Notes: a model not told the origin generated them from the letters alone. Positions 1-6,144 are shown, numbered from the stretch's first letter. The stretch: 11,268 bases of DNA from an uncultured Clostridium sp. (GCA_958413095.1 CATYUF010000051.1:1-11268); one strand, 5' to 3'. Made by a program: numbers and translations.

Positions 1-98
1 AAATGTAAGAATATGGCAATTGTAATATTTTTGTAATATGATTAAATTTCCCTGTGATTTTTAGTAAATATTTTGCCTCATTCTAAAGAAAACTCTAT

Positions 99-1181
99 TT
101 ATAATTTCATATTTTGTTTTGAATATAGTAAATCTGCTTTTCTAATATCGAATTTTTTTCCAATTTTTAAATTAAGTGTTTTTATAAATTCTATTAAATT
201 CTCTATATTTTGTTCTGCATTTTCTATTCTTTTGGCTTCTAACTCTATAAATGTTCCTAAATCTTTAACTTCTTGAATATACACTATAAATTCATCATTT
301 TCGTACATATAATTTTTATCAATCATATTTAAGTATCTTGTATATCCTAATATATTCAAATGTTTTTCTGCTTCTTCTATGCTTATAACTTTTAGTATTG
401 ACTTTGCTGTACTTGTTTCAAAGCCATCACTATTATAAATTCTTCTTTTGCAAATTATTTTTTGGTCTTCTTCATTTACATATCTAATAATTAAACTATC
501 TGAAATCTTCGCATTTTTAGGTGCAAATTCATTAGTTTTATCATTTTTCATATATATATCATTCAATGTAAATTCTTCAACATATTTTAAACCTTTATCT
601 TCTAAAGTTTTAACAATAGTTGATATATTTTCAAAAACTTCACAAGTTATTTCAATATCTTTTATATATTTTGTTTCTTTTGGTTCATCCTTAACATATT
701 CTTTTAATTTTTGCTCTAATAACTCAAAATCACATGAAATATTAGTAAAGAATGGTGTCTTTATATGTACTACATTTTTGTAAATTTTCTTTGCTTTTGA
801 ATATATCACATTTCTATTATCATTTATAAACTTACTTTCTGCTTGTAAAAGATCTCTATATTTGTCGCCTCTACTGTTAAAATCTAATAGTTGTATTGCT
901 GTTTCTGGAACTGGTATCATTTCTGCAAATCTTATAATAGATACATTTTTGCCTTTTCTATCTTCTATTCTTATGAAACTAGGATTATCTTTATATTTAT
1001 CATAACCTATTTTATATGAATATAAAGGTGCAAAATATAAATAATTTCCTACTCTTAATACGATTCCTACATAAGGTCTTTTTTGATCTTTATTCCAACT
1101 AACATGACTATCAAATTGGCTTAAATAGTCTATATAATCTTCATGTACTGTATAAAATTTTAGTGTTTCATTTTTTTCCAT
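99..1181 (-). CDS. toxN: ToxN/AbiQ-type endoribonuclease toxin fused to a CYTH domain
   Basis: This 360-residue protein appears to be the toxin of a type III toxin-antitoxin system. Residues about 8-165 match the ToxN/AbiQ pattern: FYTV (9-12), YIDYL (16-20), KRPYVGIVL (34-42), YFAPLYSYK (49-57), a MIPVP strand (88-92) and a basic helical stretch to about 140. By family knowledge such proteins are MazF-fold endoribonucleases held inactive by a repeat RNA. Residues about 173-355 resemble CYTH/CyaB proteins: DIEIT (175-179) at the place of the ExExK signature, LIIRY (230-234), CKRR (244-247), LGY (278-280), and GTFIELE (309-315) near the end. ToxN proteins are usually about 170 residues, so the extra 190 residues are a real second domain in one uninterrupted frame. 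The start at 1181 is chosen because AAAGGAG (1187-1193) sits 5 nt upstream; an upstream in-frame TTG at 1256 lies inside the antitoxin repeats. The ToxN assignment and the fusion are read from sequence patterns without a database search. The role of the CYTH part is unknown. Confidence 0.85.
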   Translation of the reverse strand: MEKNETLKFYTVHEDYIDYLSQFDSHVSWNKDQKRPYVGIVLRVGNYLYFAPLYSYKIGYDKYKDNPSFIRIEDRKGKNVSIIRFAEMIPVPETAIQLLDFNSRGDKYRDLLQAESKFINDNRNVIYSKAKKIYKNVVHIKTPFFTNISCDFELLEQKLKEYVKDEPKETKYIKDIEITCEVFENISTIVKTLEDKGLKYVEEFTLNDIYMKNDKTNEFAPKNAKISDSLIIRYVNEEDQKIICKRRIYNSDGFETSTAKSILKVISIEEAEKHLNILGYTRYLNMIDKNYMYENDEFIVYIQEVKDLGTFIELEAKRIENAEQNIENLIEFIKTLNLKIGKKFDIRKADLLYSKQNMKL

Positions 1182-1190
1182 TTTTGCTCC

Positions 1191-1228
1191 TTTATAAACA
1201 AAACAGGATATATTTCTATACCCTGTTT
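1191..1228 (-). terminator. Attenuator-type intrinsic terminator between antitoxin RNA and toxin
   Basis: On the minus strand, AAACAGG and CCTGTTT form a 7-bp stem. It continues through a G-U wobble and TATA/TATA to a GAAA tetraloop (loop at 1213-1216), giving 12 pairs. The 3' arm runs straight into a T-rich tract (TTTTGTTTAT) that ends at the toxin ribosome binding site. A terminator between the repeat RNA and the toxin is the standard arrangement in ToxIN loci, where partial readthrough sets a large excess of antitoxin over toxin mRNA. The role here is inferred from position and structure. Confidence 0.8.
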
Positions 1229-1232
1229 GTAT

Positions 1233-1340
1233 TTTAAATCTCCCTACTTGAGGCAAGGGCTCTCCTAATGTATAACTCCCTACTTAAGGCAAGGGTTTTC
1301 CTAATGTAAATCTCCCCACTTTCGGCAGGGGCTTTTCCAA
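1233..1340 (-). repeat. Three tandem 36-nt repeats (ToxI-like antitoxin units)
   Basis: Read on the minus strand, three units of exactly 36 nt abut with no spacer: R1 at 1305-1340, R2 at 1269-1304 and R3 at 1233-1268. R2 and R3 share most positions; R1 is more divergent. All keep a GGA near the start, a C-rich block (unit positions 10-13), TGCC (14-17), AAGT (20-23) and a G-rich block (24-27) followed by AG. Each unit can form an H-type pseudoknot: the early AGG pairs with CCT at 16-18, and 10-13 pairs with 24-27. The second stem is CCCC/GGGG in R1 but CCCT/AGGG in R2 and R3, a compensatory C-G to T-A change. The phase chosen for the unit boundaries is arbitrary. The 36-nt period equals that of the ToxI antitoxin of Pectobacterium. 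Confidence 0.92.
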
Positions 1341-1342
1341 TT

Positions 1343-1360
1343 AGTAATCCTACAATTACT
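1343..1360 (-). other. Small 5' hairpin, possibly a degenerate repeat remnant
   Basis: AGTAAT (5' arm) and ATTACT (3' arm) give 6 pairs with a 6-nt loop, TGTAGG on the minus strand, directly upstream of repeat R1. Part of it (GTAGG then ATTAC) resembles the end of a repeat unit with a 3-nt deletion, so it could be a decayed partial unit. It could instead be a 5' cap hairpin that stabilises the RNA. Neither role is proven by the sequence. Confidence 0.4.
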
Positions 1361-1374
1361 CTTTTAGTATATTC

Positions 1375-1403
1375 ATTATACTATTTTTTTATAACATTGT
1401 CAA
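1375..1403 (-). promoter_or_regulatory. Perfect consensus housekeeping-sigma promoter for toxI-toxN
   Basis: On the minus strand, TTGACA (1398-1403) is separated by exactly 17 nt from TATAAT (1375-1380). Both hexamers and the spacing match the sigma-A consensus. The -35 box begins 13 nt after the recA stop codon, so the toxin-antitoxin locus has its own strong promoter and does not depend on recA transcription. Expected start of transcription is near 1368. Confidence 0.88.
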
Positions 1404-1416
1404 ACGATTTTTTATC

Positions 1417-2466
1417 TTACTCTTCTTCATCATCCTCTATTTCAGGAATTTCTTCTCCTAAACTTTCTTCAAATACTTTTTCAAAATCTTCTCTTACTTT
1501 TGCTTCTATTTCTTCTAGCATTTTTGGATTTTCTCTTAAATATTTTTTAACATTTTCTCTACCTTGACCAATTCTGTTTCCATCATAGCTAAACCATGAA
1601 CCTGCTTTTTCTACTATATCTAAATTTACAGCCATATCTAGTATATTTCCTTCTTTTGAAATACCTTGTCCATATACAACATCAAATTCTGCTTCTCTAA
1701 AAGGTGGTGCTACTTTATTTTTTATAACTTTTACCCTTACCCTATTTCCTTTTACTTCTCCATCTTGTTTTATATTTTCTATTTTTCTTATATCCATTCT
1801 AACAGATGCATAAAATTTTAATGCTCTACCTCCTGTTGTTGTTTCTGGATTACCAAACATTACACCAATTTTTTCTCTTAGTTGGTTTATAAATATTAGA
1901 ACTGTTTTTGATTTATTGATTGCTCCTGCAAGTTTTCTTAATGCTTGTGACATTAATCTTGCTTGTAATCCCATATGAGAATCTCCCATATCTCCATCTA
2001 TTTCAGCTTTTGGAACTAATGCTGCAACTGAGTCTACAACAATTACATCTAAGGCTCCACTTCTTACTAAACTTTCTGTAATTTCTAATGCTTGTTCACC
2101 AGTATCTGGTTGTGATACTATTAAGTTATCAATATCTACTCCTAATTTTTTAGCATATACAGGGTCTAAAGCATGTTCTGCATCTATGAATGCTGCTTCT
2201 CCTCCCATTTTTTGTGCTTCTGCTACAATATGTAGTGCTAATGTTGTTTTTCCTGATGATTCAGGTCCAAATACTTCTATAATTCTTCCTCTAGGAACTC
2301 CACCTATTCCTAATGCTATATCTAAACTTAATGCTCCTGTTGGAATTGCTTCTATTTCCATTGCTTTAAATTCTCCAAGTTTCATTACTGAACCTTTTCC
2401 AAATTGTTTTTCTATTTGACTCATAGCTACTTCTAATGCTTTTTTCTTTTCTGCATTTTCACTCAT
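1417..2466 (-). CDS. recA: RecA recombinase
   Basis: RecA is the DNA-dependent ATPase that forms filaments on single-stranded DNA, carries out strand exchange in homologous recombination, and triggers LexA self-cleavage in the SOS response. The 349-residue product has the Walker A motif GPESSGKTT (67-75), the catalytic-region IDAEHALD (94-101), Walker B VIVVDS (141-146), loop L1 around DGDMGDSHMG (158-167) and loop L2 around GNPETTTGGRALKF (205-218). It ends in the acidic tail typical of RecA. Length is normal for the family. The start at 2466 is preferred because AGGAGG (2474-2479) lies 7 nt upstream and MSENAEKKKALE is the usual RecA beginning; 18 residues of open frame further upstream lie across the promoter region and are not expected to be translated. 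No clear terminator follows the stop, so recA transcripts may run into the toxin-antitoxin locus and end at its hairpin. Confidence 0.98.
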   Translation of the reverse strand: MSENAEKKKALEVAMSQIEKQFGKGSVMKLGEFKAMEIEAIPTGALSLDIALGIGGVPRGRIIEVFGPESSGKTTLALHIVAEAQKMGGEAAFIDAEHALDPVYAKKLGVDIDNLIVSQPDTGEQALEITESLVRSGALDVIVVDSVAALVPKAEIDGDMGDSHMGLQARLMSQALRKLAGAINKSKTVLIFINQLREKIGVMFGNPETTTGGRALKFYASVRMDIRKIENIKQDGEVKGNRVRVKVIKNKVAPPFREAEFDVVYGQGISKEGNILDMAVNLDIVEKAGSWFSYDGNRIGQGRENVKKYLRENPKMLEEIEAKVREDFEKVFEESLGEEIPEIEDDEEE

Positions 2467-2487
2467 TTTTCTTCCTCCTCGTTTTTT

Positions 2488-2499
2488 GAACTTTTGTTT
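2488..2499. promoter_or_regulatory. Candidate LexA (SOS) operator at recA
   Basis: GAACTTTTGTTT on the plus strand matches the Gram-positive LexA box pattern GAAC-N4-GTTC at seven of eight fixed positions, with T in place of the last C. It lies just downstream of the recA -10 box, over the probable start of transcription, where a repressor would block initiation. recA is a canonical LexA target. The mismatch and the AT-rich background keep this tentative. Confidence 0.5.
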
Positions 2500-2508
2500 G
2501 ATACAGTT

Positions 2509-2536
2509 ATTATATATCAAATATTTGTTTTGTCAA
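2509..2536 (-). promoter_or_regulatory. recA promoter
   Basis: On the minus strand, TTGACA (2531-2536) and TATAAT (2509-2514) are separated by 16 nt. Both hexamers are perfect sigma-A consensus. The predicted start near 2502 gives a leader of about 35 nt before the recA start codon. The 150 nt between this promoter and the upstream gene hold only A/T-rich sequence; I could not find a convincing terminator for the preceding gene there. Confidence 0.82.
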
Positions 2537-2687
2537 TACTTTTTTTATTTTTTCTACTTTTTTGTTTATTTAATCGTCCAATATATATTAATTTTTCAAA
2601 CTCTATTTTTACTTTTACATTTTATATTTTGGTACATTTTTAATCATATTTATTAATAACTAAAAAAACTAATTAATTTACTATTTT

Positions 2688-4268
2688 TTATCGATACCAT
2701 GTTTCTATTCCATTAAATGGATTAAACCAATTCGAATTCATTGTTCCTGCTAATTGATTTGAAAAAGCTGTTATATATTTATTATTATATAAACTTATAT
2801 ATGGTACTTCTGTTTTATAAATTTCAGCTAATCTTTTATAATCATTTTTTATAATTTCTTCATCTGTTGTATTTTTCACTTCATCCATAATTTTAGATAT
2901 TTCATCACTGTAATAATTTGCTAAATTGTTATCTCCAAAAAACATTGTCATGTCTGGGTTCGGAGATAAATTAACACTACATAATATCATGTCATAAGCT
3001 TTATTATTTATAGCATTATAGTATTGGTCATCTGAATATTCTTGAATATTTATTATTATTCCTTGATTTGCAAGTTGTGTTTTTATATTTTGTGCAACAG
3101 CTTTATGATTAGAATTAGATGCCTTTATTATTAAGTTTAATGCTATACTTTGTGTTTTATAATTTTCTGTTTTTTGCCAAATTTTATTTCTAAAAACCCA
3201 ACCATTATCAACTAAAATTTGTTTTGCTTGTTCTAAATTATAACCTGAACTTACTTCTTGCTCTTGATACACCCAACTACCATAATCTAACGTAAAACTT
3301 GATGTATAATATTTATTTCCATAAACACTTGAAACTATATTGTTTTTATCAATTGAATATGATATAGCTTTTCTAACTTCTGGTTTGGCTAAAAAATAGT
3401 TTTGCATATTAAATGCAATAAAATCATGTTCTCTTCCTTTAACTTCTTTTGGTACATATCCAATAGTTCCTATATATTCTTGAATATTAGTATTTGTTGT
3501 GCTTATAACATCAACATTTCCTATTTTAAAGCTATTATATAACTCTCCAACAGTCTCATATATATTAACAATTATTTTTTCCAAAGTTAATTGTTTTTCC
3601 CTATTCCACCAATTTGCATTTTTTGTCAAAGTTATATAAGTTCCTTGAACATCACTAACTTTATACATTCCCGTTCCGACTGGCACAATAGTAGTATTAT
3701 TATAATCTTGAGAATCATAAAATGTCTTTGATAAAATTGGAAAAGTTAAGTTATATTCAAAAAATGGTATTTCTTTATCTAAATATATTTTTACTGTATA
3801 ATCATCTACAATTTCTAGACCTGTAACATTTTGTATGTTTTTAGAGTAAATTGATGTGTTCTCTTTTAACCTGTCAAAGGTAAATTGAACATCAGCAGAA
3901 GTAAATCTCTCTCCATTAGACCATTTTACATTTTCTCTAAGTTTTATAATGTAAGTTGTTGCATCTTGCTTTGCCCATTCATTGGCTAAAGCTGGTATAG
4001 CTTTATAATCTTGTGATAAATCTACTAATGGCTCAAAAATCAATTTAGTAATATCTTGTAAATTTTTATTTTTTGTAAGTAATGGATTTACTGTATCAAA
4101 TTGAGCTACTCCAAGCCTAATATCTTTTATTTGTTTTTGTTCTGTATTTTCACTATTTACTGTATTTTGCTCTACTTCTTTATCTTGCCTATTTATTATA
4201 AAAAATGCAATTAGCACAATTACTATTACAAAAATTATAAATATATATTTGAAAAAATTTGATTTCAT
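2688..4268 (-). CDS. Peptide/nickel-type ABC transporter solute-binding protein, membrane-anchored
   Basis: This 526-residue protein belongs to the family of OppA/DppA/NikA-like extracellular binding proteins (SBP family 5), which capture peptides, nickel complexes or other solutes for an ABC importer. Family features include LIFEPLVDLSQDYKAIPALA (76-95), LRENVKWSNGERFTSADV (110-127) in the first lobe, GTGMYKV, and FIAFNMQ followed by VRKAISYSIDKNNIV, the usual helix region of the second lobe. The N-terminus is a single hydrophobic segment (about 7-26) with a lysine before it. There is no cysteine to serve as a lipobox, so it is probably anchored by an uncleaved signal segment or released, rather than lipidated as is usual in Gram-positives. 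Residues 28-48 form a polar Q/N/E linker. No permease or ATPase genes are adjacent, so substrate and partner transporter are unknown. The start is supported by GAGGTG a few nt upstream. It appears to be transcribed alone. Confidence 0.88.
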   Translation of the reverse strand: MKSNFFKYIFIIFVIVIVLIAFFIINRQDKEVEQNTVNSENTEQKQIKDIRLGVAQFDTVNPLLTKNKNLQDITKLIFEPLVDLSQDYKAIPALANEWAKQDATTYIIKLRENVKWSNGERFTSADVQFTFDRLKENTSIYSKNIQNVTGLEIVDDYTVKIYLDKEIPFFEYNLTFPILSKTFYDSQDYNNTTIVPVGTGMYKVSDVQGTYITLTKNANWWNREKQLTLEKIIVNIYETVGELYNSFKIGNVDVISTTNTNIQEYIGTIGYVPKEVKGREHDFIAFNMQNYFLAKPEVRKAISYSIDKNNIVSSVYGNKYYTSSFTLDYGSWVYQEQEVSSGYNLEQAKQILVDNGWVFRNKIWQKTENYKTQSIALNLIIKASNSNHKAVAQNIKTQLANQGIIINIQEYSDDQYYNAINNKAYDMILCSVNLSPNPDMTMFFGDNNLANYYSDEISKIMDEVKNTTDEEIIKNDYKRLAEIYKTEVPYISLYNNKYITAFSNQLAGTMNSNWFNPFNGIETWYR

Positions 4269-4292
4269 AATTCACCTCAATCTTCTGCTATA

Positions 4293-4321
4293 AATATACA
4301 TTATATTGTTTATTTTTTCAA
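4293..4321 (-). promoter_or_regulatory. Probable promoter of the solute-binding protein gene
   Basis: On the minus strand, TTGAAA (4316-4321), a 17-nt spacer and TATATT (4293-4298) form a near-consensus sigma-A promoter, about 24 nt before the start codon. A TATAAT occurs a few nt upstream of the -10 but has no suitable -35 at normal spacing. The leader would be very short. Confidence 0.5.
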
Positions 4322-4357
4322 GGAATTTATAAAGATTTAACCAGAAAAGTATTTAAT

Positions 4358-4414
4358 AAAAAATAGAAATAATATATTTAGGATAAAAACTATCTATATA
4401 ATATACTATTTCTA
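4358..4414 (-). terminator. Intrinsic terminator of the acc-fabI operon
   Basis: On the minus strand, TAGAAATA pairs with TATTTCTA (8 bp), continues through a G-U wobble and a further 6-bp TATATT/AATATA block, and closes a loop of about 21 nt. The 3' arm is followed at once by six T residues. The stem is long but almost purely A/T, so its strength is uncertain. It lies about 80 nt after the fabI stop and upstream of the next gene's promoter. Confidence 0.65.
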
Positions 4415-4491
4415 CATTGCTTTCAATATTTTTTATTTATTTTTCATCGCATATTTCGACACTTTCTTACAATTCACAGTTTAATAATAAA

Positions 4492-5262
4492 TTAAACTCC
4501 CACAATTGAAAATCCATTATCTACATGAATAATCTCTCCAGTAATACCACTAGATAATTTACTAAATAAAAATGTTGTGCTATCTCCAACTTGTTCTATT
4601 GTAACATTTTTATGTAATGGTGCTCTTTTTTCTACTATGTTTAAAATTGTTCCGAAATCTTTAATCCCTTTTGCTGATAAAGTTTTTATCGGTCCTGCTG
4701 AAATTCCATTTATTCTATATCCCTCTTTCCCCAAATCTTTTGCTAAATATTTTATACTAACTTCTAAAGAGGCTTTTGCAATTCCCATAAGATTATATCC
4801 ATCTACAACTTTCTCTGCCCCATAATAAGTATATGCAACAATACTAGCTCCTTCATTCAACATTTCTTTTTCTCTAGCCATTCTTACAATTGCAATTAAT
4901 GAATAAGCACTAACATCTTGTGCATGAGCATATCCATCTCTCGAAGTATTTATAAAATCATTTCTTAAATCTTCTGTATTTGCATGTGCTATTGCATGTA
5001 AAATCCCATCAATTTTATTATAGTCCTTCTTTATTTCTTCTAAGCATTTATCTATATCACTATCTTTGCTTACATTATCACAAACATATACACTTGTTCC
5101 CGGTAATTTTTTTACTAGTTCTTTTACTTTTTCTAAACTTCCTTCTGAACAAGTACAAATAACTTTTGCACCTTGCTCATAAGCAGATTTTGCTGCTCCC
5201 CAAGCTATACTCCATTTATTTCTAACTCCCATTATAACTACTTTCTTATCTTTTAATAACAT
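4492..5262 (-). CDS. fabI: Enoyl-[acyl-carrier-protein] reductase FabI
   Basis: FabI is the NAD(P)H-dependent reductase that completes each elongation cycle of type II fatty-acid synthesis by reducing trans-2-enoyl-ACP. The 256-residue product is a short-chain dehydrogenase-like Rossmann protein. It has the FabI-specific nucleotide loop GVRNKWSIAWG (12-22), the HAIAHANTEDL segment (89-99), DVSAYSL (116-122), and the catalytic set Y146, Y156 and K163 (Tyr-X6-Lys within GYNLMGIAK), followed by SAGPIKTLSAKG (188-199). These residue numbers coincide with those of the E. coli enzyme. It is therefore FabI rather than FabK, FabL or FabV, and would be expected to bind triclosan-type inhibitors. AGGAGGG lies 6 nt before the ATG. 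It is last in the accC-accD-accA-fabI cluster, linking malonyl-CoA production to chain elongation. Confidence 0.95.
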   Translation of the reverse strand: MLLKDKKVVIMGVRNKWSIAWGAAKSAYEQGAKVICTCSEGSLEKVKELVKKLPGTSVYVCDNVSKDSDIDKCLEEIKKDYNKIDGILHAIAHANTEDLRNDFINTSRDGYAHAQDVSAYSLIAIVRMAREKEMLNEGASIVAYTYYGAEKVVDGYNLMGIAKASLEVSIKYLAKDLGKEGYRINGISAGPIKTLSAKGIKDFGTILNIVEKRAPLHKNVTIEQVGDSTTFLFSKLSSGITGEIIHVDNGFSIVGV

Positions 5263-5292
5263 ATAAATCCCTCCTAAATTTTATAAATAAAT

Positions 5293-5343
5293 TTCTCTCA
5301 AAACATTGTAGAGAAGCTGGAAATGGGTGATAATATCATTATC
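5293..5343 (-). other. Two small hairpins in the accA-fabI spacer
   Basis: Immediately after the accA stop, GATAAT/ATTATC (5329-5343) forms a 6-bp stem with a 3-nt loop. TTCTCT/AGAGAA (5293-5315) forms a second 6-bp stem with an 11-nt loop. Neither is followed by a run of T on the minus strand, so full termination is unlikely. They may be mRNA processing or stability elements that set fabI expression relative to acc, or chance A/T-rich dyads. Confidence 0.35.
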
Positions 5344-6144
5344 TTACATTTTTCTAAATTTCTTATATCTTTTTTCTAATAATTCTTCTACATCCAACTT
5401 TCTTAATTCTTCTAAATTTCTAATTAAATATTTTCTTATATTTTCTGCAACATTTTCAAAATCTTCTTGTACTCCACCTTCTGGCTCTTCTATTATTTCA
5501 TCTATAACCCCAAATTCTTTTAAATCTTCTGCAGTTGCTTTCATATCTTCTGCTGCTTCTTTTGCTTTACTAGAATCTTTATATAATATACTTGCAAATC
5601 CTTCTGGTGATAATATAGAATATATTGCATTTTCTAACATCAGGATTTTATCTCCTACTGCTATTGCTAAGGCTCCTCCACTAGAACCTTCTCCTATTAC
5701 AATACATATTATAGGGACTTCTAGTCTAGACATTTCTAAAATATTTCTTGCTATTGCTTCTCCTTGCCCTCTTTCTTCTGCTCCAATTCCTGGATATGCT
5801 CCTGGTGTATCTATAAATGTAATAATCGGTCTTTTAAATTTTTCAGCTTGTTTCATAAGTCTTAGTGCTTTTCTATATCCTTCAGGATTTGGCATTCCAA
5901 AATTTCTTTCCATATTTTCATTTGCTTTCTTACCCTTTTGTTCCCCTATTACAGTAACTGGTATTCCATTTAATTTAGCAATTCCTCCAATTATTGCTTT
6001 ATCATCTCCAAAATTTCTATCACCATGTAATTCTACAAAATCTTCAAAAATATTTTGGATATAGTCTAATGCTTTGGGTCTTTCTAGTTTTCTTGCAAGA
6101 CTTACTCTTTCCCAAGCCGTTTTTTTCTTTTTTTCTATTTCCAT
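5344..6144 (-). CDS. accA: Acetyl-CoA carboxylase carboxyltransferase subunit alpha
   Basis: AccA pairs with AccD as the carboxyltransferase half of acetyl-CoA carboxylase, moving the carboxyl group from carboxybiotin to acetyl-CoA to give malonyl-CoA. The 266-residue protein shows the crotonase-like family motifs HGDRNFGDD (40-48), NFGMPNPEGYRKALRLMKQA (81-100), FIDTPGAYPGIGAEERGQGE (110-129), GEGSSGGALA (151-160) and SPEGFASILYKD (179-190). It is shorter than the E. coli subunit (319) because the N-terminal helical part is reduced, as is common in clostridia. A purine-rich AAGGAAGAGG precedes the ATG. It follows accD after a 134-nt spacer, the largest gap inside the cluster. Confidence 0.96.
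   Translation of the reverse strand: MEIEKKKKTAWERVSLARKLERPKALDYIQNIFEDFVELHGDRNFGDDKAIIGGIAKLNGIPVTVIGEQKGKKANENMERNFGMPNPEGYRKALRLMKQAEKFKRPIITFIDTPGAYPGIGAEERGQGEAIARNILEMSRLEVPIICIVIGEGSSGGALAIAVGDKILMLENAIYSILSPEGFASILYKDSSKAKEAAEDMKATAEDLKEFGVIDEIIEEPEGGVQEDFENVAENIRKYLIRNLEELRKLDVEELLEKRYKKFRKM

Larger units (their letters stand above)
1233..1368 (-). ncRNA. toxI: ToxI-like type III antitoxin RNA precursor
   Basis: The leader transcribed from the consensus promoter at 1375-1403 should start near 1368. It carries a small 5' hairpin, the three 36-nt repeats, and then the terminator hairpin at 1191-1228. In known type III systems the toxin cuts such a precursor into single repeat units, each folding as a pseudoknot that binds and blocks the toxin in a closed RNA-protein ring. 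The sequence shows the repeats, the pseudoknot potential, the promoter and the downstream ToxN-like gene; processing and binding are inferred. Three full units is a modest number but within the range of described loci (AntiQ has just under three). The exact 5' and 3' ends cannot be seen from sequence. Confidence 0.82.

Noticed and set aside
20..39. Direct repeat of TTGTAATAT at an 11-nt interval near the left edge
   Set aside because: Only two copies in very A/T-rich sequence with no nearby gene; it is likely chance. The 98 nt after the toxin gene show no clear terminator or coding start.
99..662. CYTH domain as an active adenylate cyclase making cAMP
   Set aside because: The ExExK signature is altered and most CYTH proteins are not cyclases, so the sequence does not support assigning this activity.
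1182..1256. Upstream TTG start that would add 25 residues to the ToxN-like protein
   Set aside because: It begins inside repeat R3 and would translate the terminator hairpin, while the ATG at 1181 has AAAGGAG at 5 nt.
1233..1340. CRISPR array or classical riboswitch
   Set aside because: The 36-nt units abut with no spacers, so this is not CRISPR. No known riboswitch core is recognisable, and a ToxN-like gene follows, which fits antitoxin repeats better.
2467..2520. N-terminal extension of RecA
   Set aside because: It overlaps the promoter -10 region and LexA-like box, lacks a ribosome binding site, and is absent from the family.
2640..2687. Terminator after the solute-binding protein gene
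   Set aside because: There is a T-rich stretch and short AT palindromes, but no stem with convincing pairing next to a T run.
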